NCBI RefSeq assembly: GCF_024679095.1
Contig: NC_066513.1
Location: forward strand, 7,034,041-7,098,040
Source of the DNA: Eriocheir sinensis
Taxonomy: Eukaryota > Arthropoda > Malacostraca > Decapoda > Varunidae
DNA: 64,000 nucleotides
Direction: 5' to 3'
The notes under the pieces were generated by a model. It searched no databases and had not been told where the DNA came from. It was given only the letters and a program-made list of their open reading frames with translations. This document shows, in pieces, positions 35,735 to 45,572 of the stretch. Position 1 is the stretch's first letter, and each line of letters begins with the position of its first letter. Position numbers and translations under genes: made by a program.

Positions 35735-37391
35735 CATAGCCACAATGTTTGGAGGAATACGTCCAGTGTGATACTACCTTTAAAGGTAGCGTGAGTGACG
35801 CCGATGGTATGTAGACGTGACCCGTACGTGTCAAAGCAGCGTGAAACTCAGGGTTATAATTCGCAAAACTCGGGATGGAAGGAATTTAGGACTAGCCACG
35901 AAACTTGTGGATCGCGAAACTCGGATAGCGCGAAACTCGAGAGGGTACTGTAATCGACAAATGCAAAGACCATCCTAAATTATTTTATAGACATGTGAAC
36001 TGCAAATTAAAGAATAGAGAAACAATTGATAAACTGAAAATGGATGGAACTACATATGAAGACCCAGCAGAGATGGCAGAAGTGATGAACAATACCTTTC
36101 ATAGTTTTCACAAAGGAAGACGAATTCGTACAACCACCGGGCCAAGAAAAACGAAGGGTTATGCAGGAGATACAGTTAACAGTGCAAGAGGTCGAAGAAA
36201 GCTTGAACAAGCTGGATGTAAAAAATGCGACAGGGCCGGATGAATTATCAGGGTGGATCCTGAAAGAATGAAGTGAGCAACTTGCAGAGAAACTGCACTC
36301 CATAATGAGCGCCTCCCTGAGTGAAGGAAGGGTACCACAAGATTGGAAGAGAGCAAATATAGTACCAATATATAAAGGAGGAAAGAGAGAGGACCCATTA
36401 AATTACAGACCGGTATCACTCACTAGTGTGGTTGTGAAGATATGTGAGAGGCTAGTTAAAAACAGGTGGTCGGATTTTTTAGAGAGGGAGAGAATTCTCT
36501 CGGATTGCCAGTTTGGATTCAGGAGAGGGAGATCTCGTGTCACCAACTTGTTGTGTTATTACTCAAGGGTGACAGATTTAATACAAGAGAGAGAAGGCTG
36601 GGGGGATGGAGTGTACCTGGACTTGAAAAAGGCATTTGACAAAGTACCGCACAGAAGACTAATTTGGAAAATGAAAAATAGGGGAGTGGGTGATGGACTG
36701 ATTAAGTGGCTGGAGGACTTCCTTACTAACAGGGAAATGAGGACAATAATCAAGGACAAGGTTTCCAACTGGTGCCCAGTGAGGAGTGGGGTGCCACAAG
36801 GTTCGGTGCTGGTGCCAATAATGTTTGCTGTTTATATAAATGATATGGTGGACGGAGTGACCAGCTCTGTGAGTTTGTTTGCAGATGATGCAAAGCTATT
36901 GAGACGCGTCAATGATGTGAAAGACTGTGAGGCATTGCAGAGGGACCTGGACAAAATATGGGAGTGGAGTGGTACATGGCAGATGGAATTCAACCCTGGA
37001 AAAATGTTAAAAAAATAGAATTTGGTAGGAGTGGTAGAAGATGTGAATATGATTATAAGATGGGAAGTAAGTTAATATGCAGAGGAATGCAAGAAAAAGA
37101 TTTGGGAGTGACCATCTCAGAGAACATGTCACTGGACAAACACATCAACAGGATAACGGGACAAACTATGAATTTGCTGAGGAACATAAGGACGGCATTT
37201 GTGTATTTGGACGAAGAGATGATGAAGAAAATAATAGTTACAATGATAAGGCCAAGGTTGGAGTATGCAGCAGTGGTCTGGTCTCCTCACGAAAAGAAGA
37301 ACATAAGAAAGCTGGAAAGAGTACAGAGAGTGGCAACTAAGATGGTACCGGAACTTAGGGATCAGCCTTACGAGGTGAGACTCAATAGCAT

Positions 37392-37738
37392 AGGCGGTGG
37401 CTGAACGGATAGTGAGACGGCCCAGCGTTCAGGAGGACGCGAGTTCAGTCACCAACCGGTGCCACCAAGCTGGGATTTTTCAGCCGCCGCCGAGTGGCTT
37501 AAAACTACCCACATGCTGTCCAGAAGACCACCTAACAATCCGGGCTTTAGATTCTAGGATTAAAGATGAGCTCCGGGAGGGCAGCATGAGCCAATGCAAG
37601 ATGGCGCCACTATAAACACTCGCCTGCGCCAGAGCGGGCTGGGCCGACCATCAGGATCCACCGGGGAGAAGCCTTGGACCGACCATCAGGAACTCAGGAT
37701 CCACCGGGAAGAAGCCTACCGGCGCAATAGGCCAAGAC

Positions 37739-37778
<40 letters not shown>
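37392..37778 (+). mobile_element. SINE with poly(A) tail inside ORF2 of B'
   Basis: It begins GGCGGTGGCTGAACGGATAG, has a B-box-like CGAGTTCAGTCACC about 50 bases in, and ends in about 37 A residues (37742-37778). A 36-base motif GGACCGACCATCAGG is partly repeated near the 3' end. On insertion roughly 10 bases of ORF2 appear lost (compare the sister copy near 57925). It is the full-length relative of the fragments inside P1. Confidence 0.75.
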
Positions 37779-37783
<5 letters not shown>

Positions 37784-38100
37784 GTGAGAACAAGAGAAAA
37801 AGGAGACCTGATAGCGGAGTACAGGGTGGCGAGCGGGGTGGAGAATCTGGAAAGAGAGGACCTGTGTGTGTGGAGCGAGAGAATAGAGAGGACATGGAAA
37901 GAAGTTGAGGGTGACCACGTGTAGGCGAGATGTGAAAAAGTTTAGCTCCCCAAACAGAAGCATTGAGCTATGGAATGGACTGGAGGGGGAGGTGGTTTGT
38001 GCAAGAAACATTCATGATGTTAAGGAAAAGTTGGATAAGAGCGGATATGGAGACAGGACAGCGAGCGTAGCTCTTTTCCCGTATATCACAACTAGGTAAA

Positions 38101-38125
38101 TACACACACACACACACACACGAAG

Positions 38126-38158
<33 letters not shown>
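38101..38158. repeat. (AC)n tail of B', also the 5' junction of the next copy
   Basis: CA units with two short interruptions (GAAGAC and AAAC). It links two retrotransposons in the same orientation. Confidence 0.9.
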
Positions 38159-38159
<1 letters not shown>

Positions 38160-38457
38160 TAGGCTATTGAGTAAAATGGAAGAAGTAGATAACGAGAAAT
38201 TGCTACTAGAAGAACCTTCCAGCAGGAATACTAGAGGACGTAGTAAAAAGTTGAGGAAGGGAAGATGCTCAAGAGACATAAAGAAATATAGCTTCCCACA
38301 AAGAAATATAGAGGTTTGGAACAGACTAAGTGAAGAAATAGTATCAGTGAAGAGTGTGCAGAGCTTCAAGGAAAAGTTGGATAATTATAGATATGGAGAC
38401 GGGACCACACGAGCGTAAGCCCAGGCCCTGTAAAATTACAACTACGTAAATACAACT
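38159..38457 (+). pseudogene. (AC)n-associated retrotransposon B, 3' fragment
   Basis: The frame from 38167 (MSKMEEVDNEKLLLEEPSSR) to RYGDGTTRA and stop at 38418 is the extreme C-terminus of ORF2. It is almost identical to 45573-45860 of B1 (minus strand). Its 3' sequence ACAACTAGGTAAATACTCAC ends the fragment. It is 5' truncated at the (AC)n. Confidence 0.85.
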
Positions 38458-38479
38458 AGGTAAATACTCACAGAAAGGG

Positions 38480-38616
38480 AAATAAGAAGGGTGGGGGGAG
38501 GGAGGGGCAAAAGGGAGAGTCAGGTCATGCCTTGACCTAAGTCAGGTCATATCCTGACCAAGCCCTGATCTGATTCTCCTTTCTGCCCCTCCCTCCCCAC
38601 ACCATTCTCATTCCCC

Positions 38617-38667
<51 letters not shown>

Positions 38668-38960
38668 ACAAGTCAGGACATGACCTGACCTGAATCAGTT
38701 CATATCCTGACCAAATCCCTGATCTGACTCTCCTTTCTGACCCATCCTACCCACATCCTTCTCATTTCACCTTCTGTGTGTGTGTGACAGGTATGGGTCA
38801 GGTCATGTCCTAACCTGACTCTCCTTTCTGACCCTTCCTCCCCACACCCTTCTCCTTTCTCCTTGTTTTCATCCTCTCTATCTCACCTTTCATGAGAGGG
38901 GCTCACAACCAGAGTGAAGCTACACACCTCCTCTCGAGTCGGGGGCTCGCATGGTATTGA
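38480..38960. repeat. P1(c) minisatellite block with (GT)n
   Basis: Several GGTCATGTCCTGACC-type units alternate with CTCTCCTTTCTGCCCCTCCC blocks. (GT)n lies at 38620-38665. It is the inverse of 10780-11130 in P1(d). Confidence 0.8.
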
Positions 38961-39031
38961 GGCTGCGCCGAGTTGAACCAAACGCGACAGGGAGGAGGCG
39001 GCGGGAAGTTCAAACGTTGTTAACGTGTTCA

Positions 39032-39033
<2 letters not shown>

Positions 39034-39079
<46 letters not shown>
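39034..39079. repeat. (TC)n at the 5' junction of copy D
   Basis: About 23 units; the flank GTTAACGTGTTCATAAG matches P1(d) near 10757-10775 in inverse. Confidence 0.9.
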
Positions 39080-39082
<3 letters not shown>

Positions 39083-39806
39083 ATCGCGTCAAACCTTTGG
39101 GGGTCAAAATCGCGTCAAACCTCAAATTCTCACAGCAATGCATCGATGCAGCAAATAAAGCGAACAGAATGTTGGGCTTCATTAAAAGAAACTTTGTATT
39201 CAAGAATAAAGATGTAATACTCCCGCTCTACAACAGTTTAGTCAGACCCCACTTGGAATATGCGGTACAGTTTTGGTCTCCCCACCATGCAAAGGATATT
39301 GCTAAATTAGAAGGTGTTCAGCGTCAAGACCGAAAATGATCCCTTCATGCGCAACAAATCCTACAAAGAAAGGCTTTCTACCCTTAACATGTTCTCTCTT
39401 GAGAAACGTCGCCTCCGAGGAAAACTGATCGAATGTTTTAAAATACTTAATGGTTTCACGAATGTAGACAGATCAACATTGTTTATGATCGATGACACTT
39501 TGCGCACGAGGAACAATGGCGTAAAACTCAGATGTAGACAAGTAAATTCAGACTGCACCAAATTTTTCTTCACCAACGTTGTAGTGCGAGAATGGAATAA
39601 GCTTCCACCGTCAGTGGTCCAGTGTAACACGATTGACTCCTTCAAAAATAAGCTCGACCGTCACTTCCTTCAACTTAATATCAACTAGAGTAGAAATGCA
39701 ACGTTTTGGAGTCTTCTGATTAATGTAAAATCACTTAGGTTTAAGGACAGACCACCAAGTCTGGACCATGGGGTCTGTGTGGTCTGATTTTCTATGTAAA
39801 TCTATG

Positions 39807-39811
<5 letters not shown>
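39080..39811 (+). pseudogene. CR1-like retrotransposon copy D (3' fragment)
   Basis: It begins in the C-terminal part of ORF2 (LGVKIASNLKFSQQCIDAAN) and continues to RHFLQLNIN with a stop at 39688. One frameshift lies near 39332. The 3' end CTATGTAAATCTATGTAAAT runs into (TC)n at 39812. A 17-base direct repeat at the 5' junction (AAAATCGCGTCAAACCT at about 39080 and 39105) suggests slippage or template jumping on integration. Confidence 0.9.

Positions 39812-39853
<42 letters not shown>
39812..39853. repeat. (TC)n tail of copy D
   Basis: About 21 units, followed at once by P1(c) right-end sequence GTGACCCGTACATGTCAAAG. Confidence 0.9.
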
Positions 39854-39859
<6 letters not shown>

Positions 39860-39989
39860 CCGTACATGTCAAAGCAGTTCGAAACTCAGGGTTATAATGC
39901 GCGAAAGTCGGGATGGTAAGAATTTGGGACTAACCACGAAACCTGAGGATTGCGAAACTCAGATAGAGCGAAACTCGAGGGGTACTGTA

Positions 39990-40092
39990 CAGGTATTTTC
40001 ATCCTGGCTGCTCTTCTGAACTTGTTAAATGCATGCTTCCACCCCTCTCATGGCCCTACTCCAAAGAACTTCCTACCGTAGCATATCCTTAT
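39990..40092 (+). pseudogene. Non-LTR RT fragment H, part 2
   Basis: Translation gives YFHPGCSSELVKCMLPPLSW and PYSKELP, resembling the C-terminal end of the same RT family as 28088-28554. The roughly 150 residues expected between the two parts are absent, so the element had an internal deletion or the match is to a different copy. It is cut by F2. Confidence 0.5.
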
Positions 40093-40093
40093 A

Positions 40094-41399
40094 CAGTAAA
40101 CCCTCTGGCATCCGGGTTAATAGAGCCACGGGGCCACCCAGATATGGGAAAAACCCGGATATGCTGTAGGTTAAGTCTACGGACCTGAAAACCCAGCTTT
40201 CGGTCACATATAGTGCAGCGACTATGCCTGATGAATGAGCCTCCCATAACCCACTTAGCCAGTGGGGGGCATCTCTTTGGCTGACTCTGTAAGGAGTGGC
40301 TCTCCCATTTTCTATTACCCTCGGAGAGCATGGGCCATCCTACCTGTTACCCCTTCGGGGAAACTCAACAGAACCACAGGATAGGATGCCCACCGCTATG
40401 CCACCAGTGTCATGGCCCGAGAGCATATTTTTCTATTTCCTCTATTTCCCAACACGTCCTCTGCATGTATCGAAAAAAAAGAGAAATTAATCAAGACCAG
40501 GAGAGGGTATTCGCCGGCTGCCTGGGCTGGGATTGAACCCGCGACCAGCGTGACAAGAGAGCCACTCCCTACCGAGTCAGCCAAAGAGGTACCTCACTTG
40601 CTAAGAGGGTTATGGGAGGCTCGTTCATCATGCAGGCACAGTCGCCGCACTACATGGCCTGCCATAAAGGCAGCGACAGAGTACTGCATAGGTGCTTCTG
40701 TCCATACTCATATAATATGCGCCCCATGGCTTTGTAGCAGTCAGTCTGCACCAGGGAGTGAAATGCGCACAGTGGCGTGCTCCAGGCTGAGAAAAGGGTT
40801 CGAGCAGCGTCGTCACGTTTAACACTTGTGGCAATCTGTCCCTGGCTTATCGCAGTCCTGCTGCACCTTGGGGAGATCTGTTACTTGGGATTCGGCAATT
40901 AGGTGCTACAGCCTCCTCCATGTTCACAGGCAGCAGCTAATGTTCCCTGCCTGGCCAATCACAGCAGCAGGGCCTGGACCCAACCCAGAAAAGCCCAGGA
41001 ATTTGTGGCAGCTTAACCGCCCAAGTCTGCACCATTGTGTTTACCACTGCCACAAGAAACTTTTACAGGTCAGTTTACAAAACTGGAAGGCTGACACTCT
41101 GTGCTGTTCTTGATGCGCCCACAGCTTTACCTCTGTGTAGCTGCATTAGCAACCTCGTATTTCTGAGCACACAGGCTTTACCACCCAGGTCAACCAGAAG
41201 GCATACCAGGCGATACCAGCAGTCCTGGCCAGATTTGAGCCATTGAGGCCAGTTCCCGGCCCGGCCCACTTCGGGTAGCGCTCTGGTATGCCTTCTGGTT
41301 GACCCGGGTGGCAAAGCCCACGGTGCTCGTAGCCACAAGGTTGCTAGTGCAGGTACACAGTGATAAAGCTCTTGGCTATAAAGCAACAGCATCGACCTT
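40094..41399. mobile_element. F2, partial second copy of element F
   Basis: The left end is CAGTAAACCCTCTGGCATCC after TA (40092-40093). Sequence 40659-41215 matches 1132-1780 of F1 closely (GGCCTGCCATAAAGGCA, GTGGCAGCTTAACCGCCCAA). The right terminus is missing; retrotransposon C begins about 10 bases later. Near the right side (about 41130-41215 and 41275-41365) a segment is repeated in inverse around GCATACCAG. Confidence 0.6.
40225..40635. repeat. Foldback with tRNA-like arm inside F2
   Basis: About 80 bases at 40225-40304 are repeated in inverse at 40556-40635 (GATGAATGAGCCTCCCATAA and its complement). Read on the minus strand, the right arm has an A-box-like TTGGCTGACTCGGTAGG and, further on, a B box GGTTCAATCCC near 40532. 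It is probably a tRNA-derived SINE with a duplicated inverted head. Confidence 0.6.
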
Positions 41400-41408
41400 C
41401 CAGTTTAC

Positions 41409-44400
41409 ATAAGAACATAAGAACGTAGGAGTCTGCAAGAGGCCGGTAGGCCTGTACAACCTAAACCTAAGCTCCCATGTATCTAACCCCACCTAATATC
41501 GCTGTCCATGAATTTATCTAATCTATTTTTGAATGTGACAATTGTATTGGCACTCACCACATGACTGCTAAGCCTATTCCACTCATCCACAACCCTGTTA
41601 GTAAACCAATTTTTGCCTATGTCCCTGTTGAATCTGAATTTATCCAGTTTAAACCCATTACTTCGTGTCCTACCCGGTTCTCTTACCAACGAAACCTTAT
41701 GAATATCCCCCTTATTAAAGCCCTTCATCCATTTATAAACCTCGATCATGTCTCCATGCACCCTTCGCCTTTAACTTTAACTGTTTGAGTCTTTCCTTGT
41801 ATGGCAAGTTTCTCAACCCCTGAATCATCTTAGTCATCCTCCTCTGCACTGATTCTAACATTTTGATATCCATTCTATAGTAAGGTGACCAGAACTGAAC
41901 CGCATAGTCAAGATGAGGTCTAACTAATGCTAAATATAGTTTGAGGAAGACTTCGGCGCTTCTGTTGCTTACGCTCCTTGAAATAAATCCCAGTACCCTA
42001 TTTGCTCGATTTCTGGCTTGAATGCATTGTGCCCTTGGACGGAGATCAGAGCTCACTAAGACCCCTAAATCTCTCTCGCACCCAGACCTGCTTATGAGAG
42101 TGTCATTTTAACATAGTTGAGAGGGGTTGTTCCTACCTACACTCAGAATACTGCACTTCCCTATATTTAACTCCATCTGCCATTTATCCGCCCAGTCATA
42201 CAATCTGTTTAGTTCATCCTGGAGAATACTAGCGTCCTGATCTGACTCAATTACTCTACCGATCTTGGTATCATCTGCAAACTTACTGACATCACTACTA
42301 ATTCCTGTATCTAAGTCATTGATATAAATAATAAACAAAAGTGGACCTAATACCGAACCTTGTGAGACCCCACTCGTAACACATCCCCAGTCAGATCTGT
42401 TACCATTCATTTGCACTCTTTGCTTCCTATTGCTAAGCCACGCCTTGACCCAGTTCAAAACTTTACCCTCTACTCCGTGAGCCTGTAATTTAAGCAAGTC
42501 GTTGGTGAGGAACTTTGTCAAACGCTTTACTAAAATCAAGATAGATTACATCATAATTTTCATCTCTGTCTACCGCCTCAAATACTTTACTGTAGAAGGA
42601 CAAGAGATTGGTGAGGCATGACCTACCTTTTGTGAACCCATGCTGCGAGTCGTGAATTAAGCTATGTTTCTCTAGATGCTCCCGAATGTTCCTGGCTATT
42701 ATGGAATCCAGCATCTTGCCTATAACCGATGTTAAGCTAATTGGGCGATAGTTTGAAGCAGCTGACCTGTCCCCCTTTTTGAAAATCAGCGTCACATTAG
42801 CTACTTTCCATAGGCTGGGCACATAACCAGTATTTACCGACATCTTAAAGATGTCGGTTGGTGAAATCACTGAGTACATCACCTTCCTTTAAAACCCTCG
42901 GAAATATCCAATCAGGACCTGGCGACTTATTCTTCTTAAGATTATCTATCTCATCCTGGACTACTTGCCTGGTAATGATTATATCCCTCAATTTATCGCC
43001 ATCCCCGCCCTCGTACACCTGAACCCTTTCCGGAATAGTCGTTCCCTCTTGTGTGAATACTGAAAGGAAGTAGTCGTTCAGCAATGTGCTTATATTTTCG
43101 TAATTTTCCACTAGCTCCCCTGTGTTTGTTTTCAGCGGTCCAATTTTCTCCCTTGTTTTTGTTCTATACATCTGAAAGAAGCCCTAAGGATTACTTTTCG
43201 CCTCATTTGCTACTTTGATCTCATAATTCCTTTTTGCTATCCTGGTGTTTTTCTTCACTAATCTAGATAATTCGACATACTGGCCCCTGAGATGTGTTTC
43301 ACCATTCTTTATTTTCTGATAAATTCCCTTCTTTAACCCAATCTCGTGTTTTAGTCCACGAGTCATCCACTTAGGGTCATTCTTTTCTCTTCTAAGTGTT
43401 CGCTGTGGTATATGCTGTCCTTGCCCCTCTACTATTACTCTAACTAAATTATTGTAAGACATTTCTACCTGGTTCTCCTGGCTCTCCAACCCACAGTTCT
43501 GGCCCTCATGAATCCCTAAATTATCCCAGTTTACCCCTTCAAGATGTCTTCGAAGCCTCTCGTAATTTGCTCTTCTAAAATCTGGCACTAACACTGGGTT
43601 TGGTTTGCGGGTTACCGCCCAGTCTAAGCTAAAACGAACCGTTCTGTGATCACTATTTCCTAACTCTCCGCCCACCTCCAACTGATGTAGCAAGTTTCCA
43701 TTATTAGTTAGGACTAAGTCTAATATGTGATCTCCTCTGGTAGGCTCAGTAACTACCTGCTAAAGGAAATTATCTTGTATAACTTCAAGAAAATCCTTGG
43801 CTTCCAGGTCACCCACTAGGTCTTCCCAGTCTATATTCCTATAATTAAAGTCCCCCATTACACACATTTTTACTCATACTCGCCCTGCCAATCTCCTGTA
43901 GTAATATACTCGTGTCCTGCCTGTTAAGGCTGGGTGGCCTGTACAGAACTCCTAGGATTAGTTTTTCTTTCCCTTTGTAAATGTCCACCCAAACTGATTC
44001 TGAATCCATGTTAGTTTTGACTGAGTTGTTAACTAAACATTTAAGTGAGTCTTTAACATATCGTGCAACTCCACCTCCCTTTCTGCCCCTTCTGTCTTTG
44101 TGAAACATCTGATGACCCGTTATTTCAAATTCCGATCTAAAATTTCTATTGGCAGTGTCTATCCATGTCTCAGTGATCGCTATTAAGTCAAAATTTTCTG
44201 AACAAGCTTCACCCCTTAGTAAGTCTATCTTGTTTCTGAGGCTCCTGCTGTTAGTATAGAAGATTCTTAGCCCGTCCTCTGTTACTCCCCTATAATTACT
44301 TCTAAGTTGCCTGGTTGTATTATGAGCTAGATATCCTCTCTCATTACTCCTCCCCCCCTCGTCTATACTAAAAAATCCCTCAGGGTACCAAGTGCTCGCT

Positions 44401-44461
44401 CAAGGGAGTCTGAGAGAGCCTCAACACCCTTAAATGTCAGGTGTATCCCGTCATGGGCGTA
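41409..44461 (-). pseudogene. CR1/L2-like non-LTR retrotransposon C
   Basis: On the minus strand the endonuclease starts near 44290 (LRIFYTNSRSLRNKIDLLRG), with an intact AITETWID, GGGVARYVK, GVLYRPP, and GNSDHRTVRF. RT follows: [63 protein letters not shown] and FADDTKIG. The C-terminus ends near 41483. Frameshifts or stops occur near 43850, 43180, 42850, 42500, 42100 and 41750. The 3' end is a TTCTTATG repeat, unlike the (TC)n or (AC)n families. No ORF1 was seen. Confidence 0.85.
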
Positions 44462-44766
44462 GAGGGCGGAAAGGGAAAGGGAGGAGAGGGACAGAGACAG
44501 AGTGAACCATGAAAAAAATACAGATAGAGGATGTAAGAAGGGAGAACAAGGAAAAGTAGTGGAGGAAACAGGGAGATAAAGAGGATGAAAACAAGGAGAA
44601 GGTGTGGGGAGGGAGAGACAGTGGGGAGAATCATGTCAGGTCCTGAGGGAGAGTCAGGTGAGGTCCTGAAGGAAAGTCAGGTCAGGGCTTCAGTCAGGAC
44701 ATGACCCGACTCTCACTTCCGCCCCTCCCTCCCCACACCCTTTCCATTTCACTTTTCTTTTTTTTC

Positions 44767-44799
<33 letters not shown>

Positions 44800-44872
44800 T
44801 TACCTAGTTGCAAACACACACACACACACAGAAGGGAAAATCAGAAGGGTGTGGGGAGGGAGTGGCAGAACA
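44462..44872. repeat. P1-type purine-rich and GTCAGG block
   Basis: GGATGAAAACAAGGAGAAGG and GGTCAGGACATGACC motifs identify a P1 copy, probably the left side of P1(e). (GT)n lies at about 44767-44800. Confidence 0.55.
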
Positions 44873-45325
44873 TAAGAACATAGGGAAACTGCAAGAGGCC
44901 GAGTGGCCTACGCAGGGCAGCTCCAAAATCCCCCCCACTACTCACGATGGGTGAGGTGTAGTTTCAGGGGTTACAGGTAGAGGCTTGATCCTCATTTTCC
45001 TTCGGTACGGGTGTACGCTCCAGTACCCTGTCTCCTTACTGCACCCACACCTCACTGCCACCTGTCGTCCTCGTCCATGTAGCTATCCAGTCTACTCTTA
45101 AAACAAGCTATCGTCCCTGCACTAACTATGTGATTGCTTCTATTCCCCCACCCCCCTATTACTAAACCAATGCTTGCCTATTTCTCTCCTAAATCTATAC
45201 TTTTCTAATTTAAATCCATTACTGCGTGTTCTATCCTGCTTTCTAATTCTCAGTACTTTACTTATATCGCCATTGTTGTAACCCTTGACCCATTGGAATA
45301 CTTCTATCAGATCTCCCCGGAGAGT
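44873..45325 (-). pseudogene. Retrotransposon C-type 3' fragment
   Basis: Minus-strand frame LRGDLIEVFQWVKGYNNGDI and RSNGFKLEKYRFRREIGKHW is the C-terminal end of a C-like ORF2, close to 41483-41761. The 3' end has the same TTCTTATGTTC tail. P1 minisatellite sequence resumes on both sides, so it inserted into a P1 copy. Confidence 0.8.
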
Positions 45326-45399
45326 CAGGTCAGGGCATTGGTCAAGACATGACCTGACAAATTTCTCCCCCTCCCTCCACACACCCTTCCCATTTCCCC

Positions 45400-45400
<1 letters not shown>

Positions 45401-45462
<62 letters not shown>
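45401..45462. repeat. (GT)n, 3' tail of B1
   Basis: About 31 units, then GCGTGCGTGC and GAGTGAGT variants up to 45535. On the minus strand it is the (AC)n tail of B1. Confidence 0.9.
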
Positions 45463-45465
<3 letters not shown>

Positions 45466-45572
45466 ATGCGTGCGTGCGTGCGTGCATGCGAGCGAGCGAT
45501 TGAGTGAGTGAGTGAATGTGTGTGTATTTACCTAGTTGTATTTACCTAGTTGTAATTTTACAGGGCCTGGGC

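Larger units (their letters stand above)
34021..35950 (+). mobile_element. TA-flanked TIR element P1(b), foldback form
   Basis: Ends are CAGTACCCTCTCGAGTTTCG and its inverse; the right flank is TA and the left AA (mutated TA). The interior is a long inverted repeat: 34340-34745 with 35280-35690, and 34930-35101 with 35112-35290. The hinge is at GTTACAGATG near 35102-35111. A SINE fragment lies at about 34135-34275. Removing the element restores the ORF2 reading (EKDIIDKCKDHPK). Confidence 0.85.
30608..38045 (+). pseudogene. ORF2 of retrotransposon B' (endonuclease plus RT), interrupted
   Basis: Endonuclease blocks (30690-31048) are VSYTNINGIV, GLTETKL, GGGVMLMVRKG, and VGYVPPRTN, then RLDLVFSKEPEV at 31314. 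After P1(a) it resumes ENIKIDYPIAKSDHAIVEFE and a Lys-rich linker up to YEKDK. After P1(b) it resumes DKCKDHPKLFYRHVNCK. RT blocks (36305-37018) are [50 protein letters not shown] and FADDAKLL. The C-terminal domain (36958-37390, 37779-38045) includes RPRLEYAAVVWSPH and is split by the SINE. Several frameshifts add to the insertions. Catalytic RT aspartates are present. Confidence 0.85.
30091..38100 (+). mobile_element. (AC)n-associated non-LTR retrotransposon B', with three nested insertions
   Basis: The element itself is about 3.4 kb: 30091-31314, 33563-34020, 35951-37391 and 37779-38100. P1(a), P1(b) and a SINE fill the gaps. It begins inside ORF1, abutting (AC)n, and ends with ACAACTAGGTAAATAC running into (AC)n. 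The same 3' sequence ends every B or B' copy in the window except the one at 54800-55720. Confidence 0.85.
28555..39987. mobile_element. TA-flanked TIR element P1(c), interrupted
   Basis: The left end is CAGTACTCTCTCGAGTTTCA after TA (28553-28554). The right end, inverted, is CAGTACCCCTCGAGTTTCGC before TA (39988-39989). About 200 bases at the two ends are inverted repeats of one another. It is non-coding itself. It has been opened at TTAA by M1 copy 3, at (AC)n by retrotransposons B' and B, and at (TC)n by CR1-like copy D. Confidence 0.7.
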
